A stretch of DNA of 64,000 bases from Galaxea fascicularis (Eukaryota; Cnidaria; Anthozoa; Scleractinia; Euphylliidae). A program made the position numbers and the translations under genes. Location: contig OX419344.1 of NCBI GenBank assembly GCA_948470475.1, forward strand, positions 20,952,225 to 21,016,224. Reading direction: 5' to 3'. Below, in pieces: positions 35,621 to 48,906 of this stretch (the first letter of the stretch is position 1; every line of letters begins with the position of its first letter). The notes under the pieces are model-generated. The model saw only the letters and a program-made list of their open reading frames with translations, was not told the origin of the DNA and made no database searches.

Positions 35621-37233
35621 GAATGTTAATCGATGGATTACAGGTGTGAAAACGAACCATGATTTCGCATATATGACGGCTTTGCAGGAGTTGTAAAGGA
35701 GTGGCTTTCACAGTTAATACTCCACTCAGCTGAGCAGTGTTTACCTGTGGAGTAGCTGAAAGCTACCATCGTGGGCATTTGAAATGAAAACCTGCAACCA
35801 CCCCTCCCCCAATTTTAGTATTGGAAAAGAAGACGCGTTTTAGTCTGAGGGCGAATTTATCATTGTTTCATGGGGAGGGGGGTAGGAGGTTCATTTGTCT
35901 TATTCCGTCCAATATTTTTCGTGTGATACTGGTTTCTAGGCTATACTAGCTGCTCTAACTTGTGTGTGTTCACACTGACAATTTTGCGTTTTTTAATTCA
36001 CATTTTCACCTTCACCTTCACCTTCACGTAAAGTGTAAGTGAGCAAACAGCAAGTGCGTTTAATGTATCTTTTTCTAGCAGTAACTGTGGCGCTAAGAGT
36101 GGTTAGGGGGAAGTGTTTCTTTCGTCTGTAATACACGAGGTGCTGTCTGATGTCCAACATCTTCAAAGCTTGCCGCAAGAAAATTTTGAAATACAAACAG
36201 CCAAATCCTTGGTCTAAATTTGTATTCTTTAATTATGTACCGCGAGAGCCACCTTCCGCTTTCTTTAAAATCTTTCATGCTTCTTAAAACCAACAAACCG
36301 GCTATTTTGTTACATTTCTTTCGTAATGAAGAAAATCCAAGATAGCATGACAAATGCCCAGTTAATTTTTTTAGCCACTTGAGATCTGATACTCTACGAT
36401 CATTTGTCTCTTTTGAGAGGCATAAAACGTGTTTTGAGTACCGAAAACCGGAACAACGAATACTCCAAGGCAGTTCAATCGTGCTTACGTGTCTCAAAAC
36501 AAAAATACTATGAATGGCATCTTCTTCGAAAAGCTCTGACTTTGATTTTGTTACCAATTTCCTGCCACTTTGTGTGGAATGATGAGGAGGAGTAACAAAT
36601 GAAAGATAGGTTGGGACAATCTATACCTAAATTGGCTAGCTACATTTTGCCGAGGTGCTTAGAAAGTTGGTTATTTGATTGCAGCTTTCATAATTGATTT
36701 GTAGGGTGCAGAAAGAAAGGCAGGTCTTTTCTCCCAGAAAGTTTCATTTTCATTCCTGCATTAGCAAACAATGACTGGTGCGAATTAAGGTCTTTTCTCA
36801 CTGGATTTCATACACACCAGAACAATGCTCTTCTCCTAATCTCATAGTTTGAATAAAGTCATTTTGTCAATGAATTAAGAGCAAACAGCATAACATGCGA
36901 GTCCTGCACAAAGCATCCGAATGGGCATAATCATGATGTAAGGCTTAACATTTGTAAAAGGGATTGATTTCACGGATGTAGACATGCTTTTCGATACTGA
37001 AACGTCTGAAACAGCACCACGGGAACTGATCAGTTCTGAGGATTTCACGCAAACGCTAAGACGTCCTTAAAACAGAGTCATCACGAAAAAACCGCACAAA
37101 GACAATTTCTTCTCTATGGCTTTCCCTTGAAAGTTCAAATTTTAGAGGGCTTCATCACCGAACTTTCAAGAGAGATAATAGCGCACTCGTTCTGATAGCT
37201 TTCTTCGACCTTCAGTTTCCGGTGGGAAAGTAT

Positions 37234-37425
37234 GGCCCCTTTAACGCCCAGAAGTGATTAGCATTTAACGTCCCGTTATAAACCAATACATTGTCCAGCA
37301 GAAAAGTGAATAGCCAGAGGATGTTAACTTGATATAACTCCAAATTCTCTTAACTAATGCACAAGGAAATGTATAGCGGCTAGAAAGGAGAATTAATAAT
37401 CAGATTTTGGGAGTTAGAGGGTTTA
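37234..37425. repeat. Repeat related to families F1/F2
   Basis: Begins GGCCCCTTTAACGCCCAGAA and ends GGGAGTTAGAGGGTTTAT, so the ends are inverted CCCTTTAAC-type repeats. The middle differs from F1 and only loosely resembles F2. Confidence 0.5.
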
Positions 37426-40400
37426 TACACTTCACCAACGATTTCATTTCCATCTATCTACACTTCTTTTGTATGCTCGGAGAATATTTCCTCGAAAGGT
37501 AGTGAAAAGGTGGTCGATCAGTTAAGTCAAGACCGGCTTAAAGCTATACCGTAAACTAGGCGTGATTTTTTTCCTTCGCATTCAGTAAAATGTTATCCAT
37601 GTTAGTTTTTACTTCTGTTAACCTTGCCCATGTAATCTGTACCACCTGGGCCTGTGTTGGAGAGATTTGTTTATTTTCTTTGGCTTTTCTTATTTTTCTT
37701 CCGGTATTTTCTTAATAAGCTTCCCGATAAGCTTTCCTCCTATCACAAAATTTTGATGTGATTTTGTTTCGAGAGAAAATATCTCTTTCAACTGTATTGT
37801 CCGGCTGCGTCGAGTTGGTGCCCCAGAATCTTGAATTTTCGCGCTAGAGCACCAAGACTACCGGAAACCAAGGTCGCCGACATGTGCAACAAAATGCACT
37901 TGGAGGGGTTTCATTGGTGGTTTAGAAACCCAAACAGTTTTGTCAGGATTGATTCTATCCAGACGAAATAAGAACCTTGTAACATTTGGCGCGCCGTATA
38001 CACAATCCTTCCGCTTTAGTGCCTTGGAGCTAATATCTTTCTGAACCTACTTTGAAGCAATAAGATCTTTGCGGAATGCAGACTGCTTCATAGATGGATA
38101 TCGGGAAAAGGCGATACGTTTTGAAAAATGTGTCGTTGGGTACTCCTTATCTTCTAGCTTCGCGTGATCCCGAATTCCTAACCTTTTTAGTTGAACATTG
38201 TTGATGGCAGTGTAACGAACACGCACGCTGGAACATTAAGGAATCAGTGAGTCTCAAGTCTGATAGATGGCCAGGGGCTTGTACCCATGTGGCACCGACA
38301 ACGAATGTTTGCAATGGGTCAAAGAAAATAATAATAATCTGTGTTATGTGTGATATTTGTCCTATCAAATAAATATTGAGGTGATGTCTGAGAACACCAC
38401 GTCGCTCCATGTGTGTGGTTTCGTTTTGACTCGATTGCGCAAAGATATTTTCTCAGACACATAAGAAGTTAACATACCAAACACTTAAGATTGATCAAAC
38501 AGCTACGATCACGAGATACCTCAGCTCACCTAGATAGCTCTTTCCTCTTGCCGAAGGTGAAGAAGTAACTTGACGCACCAAAATCAGTTTTTAAACAGCC
38601 CTTGGTGTGTTCATAATTCTCTTGTGAAACTCTAACTCCTCAACAAAATGATCCAAAGACCGCTATTCTGACAACGCCGGTTTCGCGTAGTAGAATCTCT
38701 CGTGTTGTCAACGTCGCGTGCTCGTGGACTCTGAAAGGTTGGATGCGGGGTGTGTTGGAGGATGGGCCACGTTTTATGGCGACAGCGGTGACTTGATTGA
38801 CCTGATTGCATACGTTCAGTTAATTCTGCCATCTGGTCGATCTTGTCTATTTATCTACTACATACCAACCCATCAAGTTTGACGAGTTGTGTTTGAGGTC
38901 AACAGGGTATCGAATTCAAATGACGTAAAACAGTCACGTGACAAGGATTGGGAGTGTAAGGGTCAACAGGAATGCAATACTACTATATCACTATGTGAGA
39001 GAAAGGATATGACTCGTAAATCTTTTTTTTTTTTTGGTACATGGTATGGGATCCGATTGTTTAGTTAGCCTTGTCACCTTTCACCGCGTACTTTTTACTT
39101 CCTTAGTCATATGAATACCAATGCAACAACTTTCGTCAATAGAAGACCCTAGAAACTTCCCCGAAAAACCTCTCTGCTTGCGAGAGAGTGACACAGACTC
39201 CGGAAACTTATTGAGGGAATTGAATTGGCATATTTTGTTTGTTTATCTCTCGCTTTCCAGACGATGTGAAACCCGAGCGGAAGACGAAATGGATATCCCA
39301 GGCTCGAAAGGAAATGCAATTCTAAATTAAACCTGTTAAGTGAACCAAACCCCCTACAACACCCCCAATCCCGCCCAGTTTGATCCAGCTTTCTCGTCTA
39401 TACGATTTACCTTATTACTCCGGTTACGATCTCTATTTGAGATGCATTAAACACTTTAGCGGTAGCGTTGCCCGCCAATTGCCTTAAAGGTTTACTCTTT
39501 GCTTCATACCGATTTTCCGGCCTTTTCGATAATCATATCAATCCGTTGGTCGGAGTAACTTGCTTCAAAAACAATTAACGATCAATGACGTACTTCGAAT
39601 CCGCAACGTCAGTCCGCAATGACTGATCGTACTGCCGTTAGAGATGTCCTCGCTCTCCGTAGAACTGGTTTTCACTGACAAGTTGCAGGCATAGTAAAGC
39701 TATCAGGGATAGCTTTAGTCCTCTTCGTTTGAAACGGCTAATATCAAATATTAGTCGGTCGATGAGTATTTGTCGAGAAAGAGAAGTGTATCCGGCGTCT
39801 TTGAAAATTGTTACCCAAAACACACTGCCTCGTAAGTCTTCAGCTACACTTTACATGGCGATGATTATCTTCCTCGCCAAAACAAATTATTGTTAGCTAG
39901 GATGGAACAAAAATTGTTTTGGAGCGATTAAAAAAAACGTCTTAGAGTAATTATTCTGCGGTGGACATTTCGCAGCTGATTGCTATGTAGTTAAGACTAG
40001 GGGAGTTATATGAAGACCGAAAAATATTTCCTCATTCCTCGAAAAGGTATAATTACTACGGAAAGCTAGAAGGATAGCAGTCTGTACCCTATCAAATACA
40101 ACAGAGATCCTCAATTCGTGTTGCGATACTGTCTGCTACATTCCTGGTCTTCAAAAGAATGGAAGCAGAAAGAGAAACTACGTCACTTACCTTGTTGGAG
40201 CAGCTTGGTGAAAAGTCAAAGGCAACAGGACGCAATTATCGTGGCCTCCGGAAATTGTTCGTAAACAAGACGTTGTGTGTTTTTGAAAGTGTCGTTTATT
40301 CTGAAGAAGTCGTTCTTGAGGTCTCTTTTAGAGAAATTCGTTAATGCCGCGCTTTCTACTCTTTCAAAACGCGTCAGTTAGCGCATCAGGACAACAGAAC

Positions 40401-42715
40401 GCTGGGCGAAAAACTTTCACAACTTTGTTTCTCGTACGTGATGTGGGATTGTAGGGGGTTGGGTCGCATTGTTTGGCGACAACTTTGCTTTAGCTTTAAT
40501 ATCGAAGCGCGGCGGGAATTTGACCTTTTCATTCCTTATTAAGGAGCAAGGTTAGTAATCTTTGAAAACAAACTCTTAAATTTCTCTCGTAACAAAGATG
40601 CTGGAATCAAGGGTTTCGGTTCTGCTACGCGGAAAAAATGATTTTACGCAAATTGCCATGGGGAACAGACCGGCACTACAGCGTAATAAACAGCGCATAT
40701 GAATGCATATTATTGCTTCAGGAATTTGAGTTACCTTTGAAAGTCAAAGGATTTTACATGTGGTCTTAGAGTGCGTAACCTTGAACTTAAAAGTCAGCAC
40801 GTTAAACATCATCCCAGTCCGGTATTACCTAACGGTTTTTATTTCAGTCGTTATACCTATCGCCTTTTTCCGTGTTTCGCGCCCTCACTACGGCCAACGT
40901 TTACATGTCTTCGCGTTACGTTAGCGGATATCCTATCGAGGGCTACTTTCAGTGGCCCATATTCAGCGGTTATAAACTGACTGAAGAAGCCTGAAAAAAA
41001 AAAGAGGGAACAAGATGGAAGTACCTCAGGACTCGAAAGGTAGAATCACAACAACATAGAGAACGTACTGTCAAAACTTACAACCTCCTTGCACGACCTT
41101 AAAATTAATGACACCACCGCCGGGAAACTGAATGCGTTTGAATTGAACAGTACACAATGTTATCCGTTAAAGGAGCTGAATTTTTTTTTTCTACCAAAGG
41201 TCTGCGCACTAAAGGATGTAACGCCGAAAAGTAGTATTTGTTATTCTTTAATTGAGAAATTTCCCGGCGAAGGGAAATTGGTCAGATTGGTATAAGTGAG
41301 GATCCTCGAGAAGGCTTACTCGGTTAGTTTCTCGGTTTCGCTGCCTCCTTGCCTTCGCAAGCTTTTGTTTCAGTCTATTTTGGCCGCTTATTGAAAGCCT
41401 AAAGTTGTCATTGTCGCTAACCTTTCGCATACTTCGAGGGTGAAATGAGGGACCCATTCGGAGTTGTATAATTCCCCGTACAGCCCATTATATAGTGGGA
41501 CTAATGCGCGTCTTCCCCTTCACCCAAGGGCGAGATTTAGTCGCAGCGTCGGCCGGCACGTGATGGAATGAGCCCCATGCATAGGAGGCAACTGTTTCAT
41601 TTCTTTCTATAGGCCTAAAAATAACGTTTGTCTGTCTGAAAGTAAATCTATTGCATAATTTACTCATCAATCATAAAATTAACTGCAGTGTTGTTGCAGT
41701 TCGAGTCTCCTGATCTCTCTTGTGTAGTTGCCTTCCTACACTTTAACGTATTGGGCACCGTTTAAAGTAATGAAAGCTGGAGTCCAAAAGTATACATTGC
41801 GTGGCATTTTTAAAGCTAAAATTGTTTGTTTACATAACTGTGGCGTAATATGACCTTTAAGGAATGTTGGAAACTACAACTGAAGACACGACATGTGTGT
41901 GCCACCATGAGTTGTTTTAAGATTCAAAGACGTACGATAAATGATCTTTCAAAACATAGATAACTTGCCTGTTGTGCGTTAGGAAAATGAGGGGGGAGAG
42001 CAAAATTTTCCTCAAAATTGAACGGGTCTCGGTCAGTTTGTTAAATTGTTACGTGGACTCGTCTTGGTAGACTGCTGGCAGTTCCGTAGTAGATAGCCAA
42101 CAACGTCATGGCGAGACGTAGAAGAGGAAAACGAGAAGGGACTGGGGGAGGCTTTTCTTCCGACTCTCCCCGAGCTCCCGTCGGCTAGTTCGCCTCACGT
42201 TTCGGAGTTTTCACACTCCCGCTCAACAATCCTGAAACGGATTGCGGGCATGCGCAGTACATCTTTTCGGAGCCCTGGTGGATAAACTGCCAAGACCCTG
42301 GACTGCCAGTCTCGCCGTCTCGCCAGCTATCCAGTTTCGCTTTTGCCAACCCAGCAGAAGCTATATATGTTGCATTTCCTTCTTAGAGGTTCCTTAAATT
42401 GACTTGATTTAAGTAAATAATCAACTGAACATTGAGTTCAAAGTAAATACCCCGTAAAACCAGTTTATCTCTTCGAGTATAAGTTCTCTAGTACTGTTAA
42501 TGTTCTTAGCTCAGTACCAATCGTTAGAATGAAAAGCAATTACTACAGTATTCGTTTTCTATGAGTTTAACCGGTTAAACCTAGCAATGGCATCTAATTT
42601 CTCACGACAGTACAAGTATCTGATCCAACAAATGCAAGCATTGGGCATTCTCTTAACTGAGACCACGAACGTAAAGACAGATCAGTTAGGGGAATATGCA
42701 TGCTGATGCTGATCA

Positions 42716-43015
42716 AAGGAGGCAGGATGGCCGAGTGGTTTAGAGCGCTGGATTTCAATGCCGTGACCCGGGTTTAAATCCCGCTCTAGCCACTAGCTGG
42801 TGTTGTTCTGGGTAAGTGCCTGGTTCAACTCCTTGGTCATCCTTGTAAATAACCAACTGGTCTGCCTCCCGCCAGTTGGGATTCTTATCATGTTACGTTT
42901 ATTTGAATTCTTTTTTTCATGTATTTGCTCGGCCCAACTAGCCTTTGTGCTAAATAAACTGCCGAGGGTAAATAACGGTATTTTATTGTTTATTTGTTTA
43001 TTTATTTATATTTGG
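42716..43015 (+). mobile_element. tRNA-derived SINE (copy 1)
   Basis: The 5' part looks like a tRNA: GGATGGCCGAGTGGTTTAGA holds a Pol III A-box (TGGCCGAGTGG), and CCCGGGTTTAAATCCCGC holds a B-box. The next section, from CTAGCTGGTGTTGTTCTGGG through CCTGGTTCAACTCC to CTGCCTCCCGCCAGTTGGG, is nearly identical to the inverse of 63700-63880. A tail of TTTATTTG/TTTATTTA repeats lies at about 42980-43010. Cloverleaf pairing is imperfect and the sequence runs on past the tRNA part, so this is a SINE and not a functional tRNA gene. Confidence 0.88.
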
Positions 43016-43145
43016 TTTCACCAAGCCAAAAATCCCTTACGGTCACCAGCATTTATTTTTTTCTTGTGATAATCTGATCAAGCATACATCCAATCAGAGT
43101 AAACGAAAGGTGATCATAATTGACGAATAATGTTCCAGTTATTTT

Positions 43146-43360
43146 TAACCATCCGTAAGAGTGATTAGTGTTTAATTTCTCCAGTCCTTATAGTCGCACT
43201 GTTCAGTCAAACACAAAGATTGTGAGAGAAAAGGAAAAGATCAACAAATAACAAAGGTATTAATTGTTCAGCAAATTCTCCTCATCATCAACATAGAAAA
43301 TGTATGGGGGACAGTGTGGAGAATATATATGCTGATGGCATTATGGTTTAAAGGATTAAG
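43146..43360 (+). repeat. Dispersed repeat family F1 (copy 4)
   Basis: Carries GTTTAATTTCTCC, CTGTTCAGTCAAACACAAAG, CAAATTCTCCTCATCATCAA and TGTATGGGGGACAGTGTGG, and ends GGTTTAAAGGATTAA. Confidence 0.7.
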
Positions 43361-44689
43361 GACCATAAATGTTTAACGGGGAAAACAGTACGGGAAACAT
43401 GCATAATATTTAGACACTGGTGAGGTCTAAAACAACACTGATAGGAAGGGATACAAGTGTGAGGGTTTGACAGGGATTAAACGGCTGTCTTGAATTTCTT
43501 GCATTTTATTCGCCTCTGGTTTGTAAGATGATTCACACCAGCCTTGCTCCAGTCCCCTTCTCACTGACTACAGAACACATGTGGCTTTTGACTACACTTC
43601 ACTGGTATAACATACTTCCTTGGAAAGTGGATAACTACCAGGAAGACCTTTACTTTGTTAGCAGTAACTATTAAGCGTGTATTTCAATTGGAGGCTTTGT
43701 ATTTCAACAAAGGGCGTTTCAAGGAAACCGCGTAGACATCGATCCAATGCAAAAGCCGATTCGACAGGGTATATAGCCGAAAATAACAACACCTTTTGTC
43801 ATTGGATTATATAACTGTAAATAGCTGATTTTCGTGTCTGTATGGGTTTATGTCTTTTAAAGATCCTTTCCGGATTTCTCTTAAATCTCTTAATTGAAAC
43901 AGAGTTTAGTTTCCGATTGCATTTGACACAATTTAGGGTAACAATTGGTACTGGTGCAAATCCATGAAATTGTTTCCATCAAGACTAACACATGCAGTTA
44001 AGTCAAGACTCTGTGTGTTAAATACTACAACACTAATCGATAAAAATACAGCGGTAAAGGCTGTTGGTTCCGTGTTGCACTTACTTGTGCTTGTGCAAAT
44101 TTGTCACAAAATTGCATTGGATCAATGTAACGACTACACCAAACACAGTAAGTCCAGTTCACTGTGTGAAATACCGCACCGCTGAAATATAAGAATAAAG
44201 ACTATGGGATCCCTTTGGTAGTCTGCAAAGTACATTACCGTCTCTTTGATCTTTTCCACTGCAAATATGGGTGGCGTCTGGAGCACACCACAATAGCCAA
44301 CTACAACAAGACGAAACAAGAAAACTAAATTACGTGTCAACCACAGTTACTTTGCACACTTTCCACGGCTTCTTCACTGCCCACCTGGTAATGTTGGCAT
44401 TAGCCCCTGTCAAATGCTCTGAATGTACTTATGTGTACTAAAGACAGTACAAGTTATACCAATCAGGATACGGAAGCGTTTTGAACAGTTAACTAAATAG
44501 GGTCTTTTCCAAATGAGACTAATTTTAAGATGAAATCTTAACACGCTGACTGTGAAAAGGAAATGGAACAAAATTCAGAAATGGCCTCATGGCTAACCCT
44601 TTGCCCTCGTCTACGCCAAATCTCTCCAAAAGCGTGCAGAGGATGCAATTTACAGTTGACAGTATGATATGTAGAAGTACCAAACAAGA

Positions 44690-44990
44690 ATGGCTTTCGA
44701 ACACTAACCCTGGCGGGATAATCAATGTAGGCGGCGTCGCCGTCTTTCAGCTCGTAGTCCGCATCGCCATCGTTCAGTTCACACATCAAGTGACGGAAGC
44801 AGAAATTGGTGCTCAGACCTCGTCGGTCCTTGGAGCATATAGGGTAATATACATTGCACGAGGAAGTCGTTGATGTCGTTGCAATTTGGGTAAATATCAC
44901 GTGACCTGTCAGACGACGTCACGGCACAGAATAGGCAGTTGGACGCGGCTGTTGAGGTGAGACGCCGATACTGGAAAGGTGAAAAGCAAG
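44690..44990 (-). pseudogene. Degraded PAN/apple-domain first exon
   Basis: On the minus strand the frames contain GHVIF, then INDFLVQC in a neighbouring frame, then LSTNFCFRHLMCELNDGD and DYPARVSVRK. These line up with the PAN exon of the intact genes (GHVI, ISDCLVKC, INFRFKELFCELNDAD, YSDYP). Returning to the first frame after INDFLVQC implies at least two frameshifts. A signal-peptide-like remnant (LTSTAASNC) precedes it. It points away from the intact gene at 47592, so the two were a divergent pair. An unseen spliced form that avoids the frameshifts is possible but unlikely. Confidence 0.6.
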
Positions 44991-46670
44991 CGAATACATT
45001 AATTTATATTTTGTGCTACTGTCGTGACGCAACAATCACGTAAGGATATGAACTCGTATTCATGTTTTCTCGAATACATATCACAGATTTTCATAGTCTT
45101 AGAAGCCACTTTTCTTGTGAACAAGACGCCTAAAGGCGTTTCCGTGGGATGCATTGCTCTATGAATTGTTATTTAGTGTACGATCGGTCAATCTCAACTT
45201 TTTGTGTCGCTTCTCGGTTTGGTGGAATCTGCGAATCTTATTGTCTCACTCCTGTTGAATGTTTTGTACAGCTTATAAGAACAAAGTTTACCTCATCCAT
45301 TCCGCACATGTATGAGCTAAAAGAGCAGAGATTTACTTCCTGGCGTCAACTCTTACTTCTGTAAGAGAAATCGCCCGAGGGATAAAAAGTCAAATTTGAC
45401 CCGCTGCAAAGCCAGATGTATTGGTGACGCAAAGGCAGTACGCACGCGCTTCAACCCAATGGTTGCGGGTTCAAACCTCTGAACGGGACAATGGGAGAGA
45501 GATGTCGTTTATTGTCACAAAACATCCTGCGGGAAACGGGGTACGGGAAACTTTAAAAAAAAAACATTGCAATTTGTGGATACGAAGACTCGACCGAATT
45601 TTCACCGTGGGTGCCACAGGCATCCCACGGAATAAGACAACCAAAATAAACTGTTTTTTAAAAGTTTAAAGATGGCCAGGCCTACAGGGATTGCATGTCT
45701 ACCCATTAGCTAACTGAGAAATACGTTGCACAACTGTATGTTTTGATCAGAAGCGATTTACTAAAGCATAAACGTAAAAAAAAAAAAAACAAGTGTAAAA
45801 ATCGGGCGTTTCGGTGTCGTCATGACAACGCCATTGCCAAGAGGAAGTAACAGATATGCGATGTGAATAAATGTATGTTGCGATTTGAATTTTTCAAAAC
45901 CGTTCTGATAACCTGAATAAACTATAGCAAGTTCAGTTGGTTGAGCAGCAACAAATTTCTCCTTGTTAATATCAATGGTTTATAAAACAATGGGATCACG
46001 AGAATTACGGACGTTCGCGCTAATTGTTCACGCGCATCCCTACTGCGCACGAAATCCATGTCGCAAGGTCATGCCACGTCAGCCATCGAGCGCGTGCGCT
46101 GAGGAAGAAAGCTAAGCAAGTAAAAGGATGGTAGCTGTTGCGTTCCCTTCACCTTCAGTTTACTCGCATAAATGGTTGGTGACCCCTTCTTTTCTTTCCA
46201 TTAACATATTTTTTTTACGATTATCTTCACACTGTCCAAAAATGAACAAAAGATCAATGTGGGAAATTACAAAAAATTCAAGATTTCTGTCCACGGGACA
46301 TCGAATCCTGCCATCTTGCGGCTGCAAGGTGCGTGAAGTTATCGTGTTCGCTAAATGCGAACTTGTTGTTTAGGAACCTCACCAGTTGACTAAATTCTCT
46401 TAATAGGTCCACCTAAACAATATTTGGCTGAGAACATTTCACTTCAAAGACTTAATTGCAATATTTTTGGGCTTACAGACACTGTGGCCTTATTCGCTAA
46501 CGAAGCCCGATTTTTTCAGAATTAGGGTGTTCCTCCGAGGATGTTCTCTCCAAAACGAAGTCGGTGACCCCCCATTTTTTTTCTACAGTTTATGACATAA
46601 CTAACTCATCATCTTACAGTGGTAAAAGGCTCGGAAAAATCAATATTGGAAATTTTTGACGCGAACGTCC

Positions 46671-46797
46671 TTAAGGACAAGATCACACAACTGACACAAG
46701 ATGAATTTCCTTGATATTTTAACAGTTTCCCCCCACATAAGTAGGGGCAACAAATGAGAATTGAAATTTTGATCTTAGAGTTTAAAGGATTAAACCG
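46671..46797. repeat. Dispersed repeat family F2 (copy 2, truncated)
   Basis: GGACAAGATCACACAACTGAC and AAGATGAATTTCCTTGATA lead to GGGGCAACAAATGAGAATTG and GATCTTAGAGTTTAAAGG, as in 20880-21034. It lies in the flank between the divergent PAN genes. Confidence 0.6.
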
Positions 46798-47139
46798 GTA
46801 TGCATTGTTTTAGTACGTTAGTGTTCCTTATTGTGCATGCGGGAGAGCTTCCTCGCAGACAATATGGTCCACAGCACTTTTTACGTCTCGGTGAGAATTT
46901 TCTCGAGTCGATCAAACTGTCAACTAGTAGGGGTTGTTTGTGAAAGAACTACACATCAAGACCATTATTAAATTTTCCGCTATTATGACGCACAACTATA
47001 TTAAATTTCGCTGAAGGAATGAAATGAATAACACTTATACTTCGATTCGATTAAATTCGTCAGTTGGTATGACAATGGATGGTGCTGTGCGGTAATTCAA
47101 AGATGCAGATTTACTATAAATATTTGCACTTTATTTCCT

Positions 47140-47590
47140 TTTGATTTTTCTAGAACAAAGTGATCATATTCAGCTGACCCATTGAATTTTGAAGACACGG
47201 CACGCCAACAATTATCACTTGAAATTTAATTTAAGAGTGAATTATAATAAAGCTCAAGACATGAACCACAAAAAAATAAACAATCCAAATTTCGCCGGGA
47301 AATCTAAGGCTCAGATCGGTTTAATAGATTTCCAACCAAAACAAAACTGCTTATTATAACAAAACCGGTTGCGCTATTTAGCGTCTGTGACAAATATCTG
47401 TCAACACCACGGCATGTGATTCGTCAATAGTAATTTTCAACAGCTGTAGAGTTTCACATGACATCTTCATATCTGCATCTACATTAAAAGACGTCGGTAA
47501 AAGTCTTTAGACATCATACCTACGTTGTCAAAAAGAGAATGAATCTCATCACAGTGCATTTCTGGACATATCTCTTTTTGCCAACTCAGA
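47140..47590 (+). promoter_or_regulatory. Conserved 5' flank of PAN gene 1
   Basis: Segments just upstream of the gene recur upstream of PAN gene 2 and twice in the tandem units at 56.7-60.4 kb: CACGCCAACAATTATCA, AGATCGGT, AAACCGGTT, GTCTGTGACA and CAACAGCTGTAGA, followed by CATGACATCTT. This copy lacks several hundred bases present in the other three between its CAACAATTATC and CAATCCAAAT landmarks. The conserved last 300 bases before the start codon are the best guess for the promoter. No TATA box is assigned. Confidence 0.5.
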
Positions 47591-47591
47591 A

Positions 47592-48906
47592 ATGAAGTGG
47601 GTCCTGTTTTTGGCATGGTCTCTCCTAATGGTCGCCTCGTCCCAGCAATGTAGAACCTCGTACTATGTGTCGGACCGTCGTCTTAAAGGTCACGTGATAC
47701 TTACAAAAATTGTCAAAGACCACGGTCACTGTCTCATCGTGTGCTGGGAAGAACCCCGATGTCAAAGCGCAAATTTCAACGTTCGTAACTTGACTTGTGA
47801 GTTGAATGATGTTGACAGGCACGCATATCCGCAGCGTTATACGTTCAAGAATGGCTTCACTTACAGCGATCACCGCTCTAAGGTCAGCGTTAGAAAAATT
47901 CAAAATGCTTCCTTGTTCTCTGTTAATGTAGGCTCTGTAAGTGCTGATTGTTAACTACCATATTCAAGAACGCAAGGTCACAATTGAGAGAGCAAGATAT
48001 TTCTTTAGTGATCGCTGATGGAGCGTTTCAGTTCGACAACTTTTTCAACTGAAATTAGAATTTTAAAATAGTACTGAAAAAGGTAAATTTGTCATGGGAG
48101 TGAGGATAGAGAGTAATGTTTGAATATGGACCTCAATATAAGTATCACTTTTTGCACCACACTCTAGTTTCCCTTCTGTTGTTTAACGGTGTGAACTTCA
48201 TTTTAGTAACCAAGAATTCATTTCATGGGTATTTTCTTAGAGTCAATCATTGATTTTCTTTTGCTAACAGGTGCTATTTCAACAGAACATGACACCTTCG
48301 TGGCTCGCCTCGAATGCTTCCTACATCACCAATCACACGAAAACCAATCAGCAGATAACGTTTCAAAAAGGCGACTCAAAGTTTGCAGCCCTTCTCAAAG
48401 TCCCATTAGTGGCAGCCTGTGTCTTGTCAAATAACACGCCGCTGACCATTAGAATTGTCGTGGCTAACGATGTCAATATTGCACAATCAACGGATACTGA
48501 TCCTTATTATGGGTTGTCCGATGGAACCAATTTCGTTGGATTCAAAACGCCTTATGAAGGTAGCTACGACAGTAAACAGCCTTGTTTTGGACTAGAAGGC
48601 TTTTCGGGGGCAAAACTAAACGTCAGCAACAAAGCAATTAAATCAAACGGCGATGAAGATGGCATCTCTTTCCCTGACAAGTTTGTTTTCACTTTCAAGT
48701 TAAATCAAGAAAAGGGCAGAAAGCCCTGGGGTAAATGTGTTATTGCGCAGGGAGAGGGATTCACCAGGGAGGTGCAGTACAGGAAACGACAACTGAAGCT
48801 CAACCGAGGCCTCACTCTTGAAGTTTATAAAACAGATGCGAAAGAAGAAGTCGGTATCAAGTACATCGAGGTCACCATTTGTTTAGACAGTTGTCCGTTG
48901 CATTGA
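47592..48906 (+). CDS. Secreted PAN/apple-domain protein 1
   Basis: Two exons, 47592-47882 and 48271-48906 (stop TGA), joined in phase 0 with an AAG|GTCAGC donor; product 308 aa. Residues 1-18 (MKWVLFLAWSLLMVASSQ) are a signal peptide. Residues about 20-95 form a PAN/apple-type module with cysteines in QQC, HCLIVC, PRC and LTCELND. PAN modules mediate protein or sugar binding outside cells. The second exon, about 212 aa, is not a family I recognise. It is hydrophilic with three cysteines before the tail (VAACVLS, QPCFGLEG, GKCVIA), probable N-glycosylation sites (SNAS, TNHT, VSNK is not one) and a short CLDSC end. Two acceptors 15 bases apart (after CTAACAG at 48270 and TTCAACAG at 48285) are both in frame. 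No transmembrane segment follows, so it is predicted to be secreted. Its first exon parallels that of PAN gene 2 and its second exon does not. Confidence 0.82.

Larger units (their letters stand above)
31044..44689. other. Long gene-poor interval between the RTK and the PAN array
   Basis: It begins with the promoter side of the receptor kinase gene. Many short frames exist on both strands (e.g. 32657-32917, 36093-36557, 40159-40344), but none shows a domain I recognise or convincing splice borders. Supported contents are repeats: F1 copies (33773, 43146), an F2 relative (37234), a 300-bp tandem duplication (35020) and a SINE (42716). Lineage-restricted or noncoding genes cannot be excluded. 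Confidence 0.5.

Noticed and set aside
36093..36557. 154-aa minus-strand frame
   Set aside because: No recognisable domain, unusual composition and no flanking splice sites that extend it.
42720..42792. Possible tRNA gene
   Set aside because: A- and B-boxes are present, but the acceptor stem does not pair well, and the sequence continues into a body shared with another dispersed copy at 63.7 kb; it is the head of a SINE.
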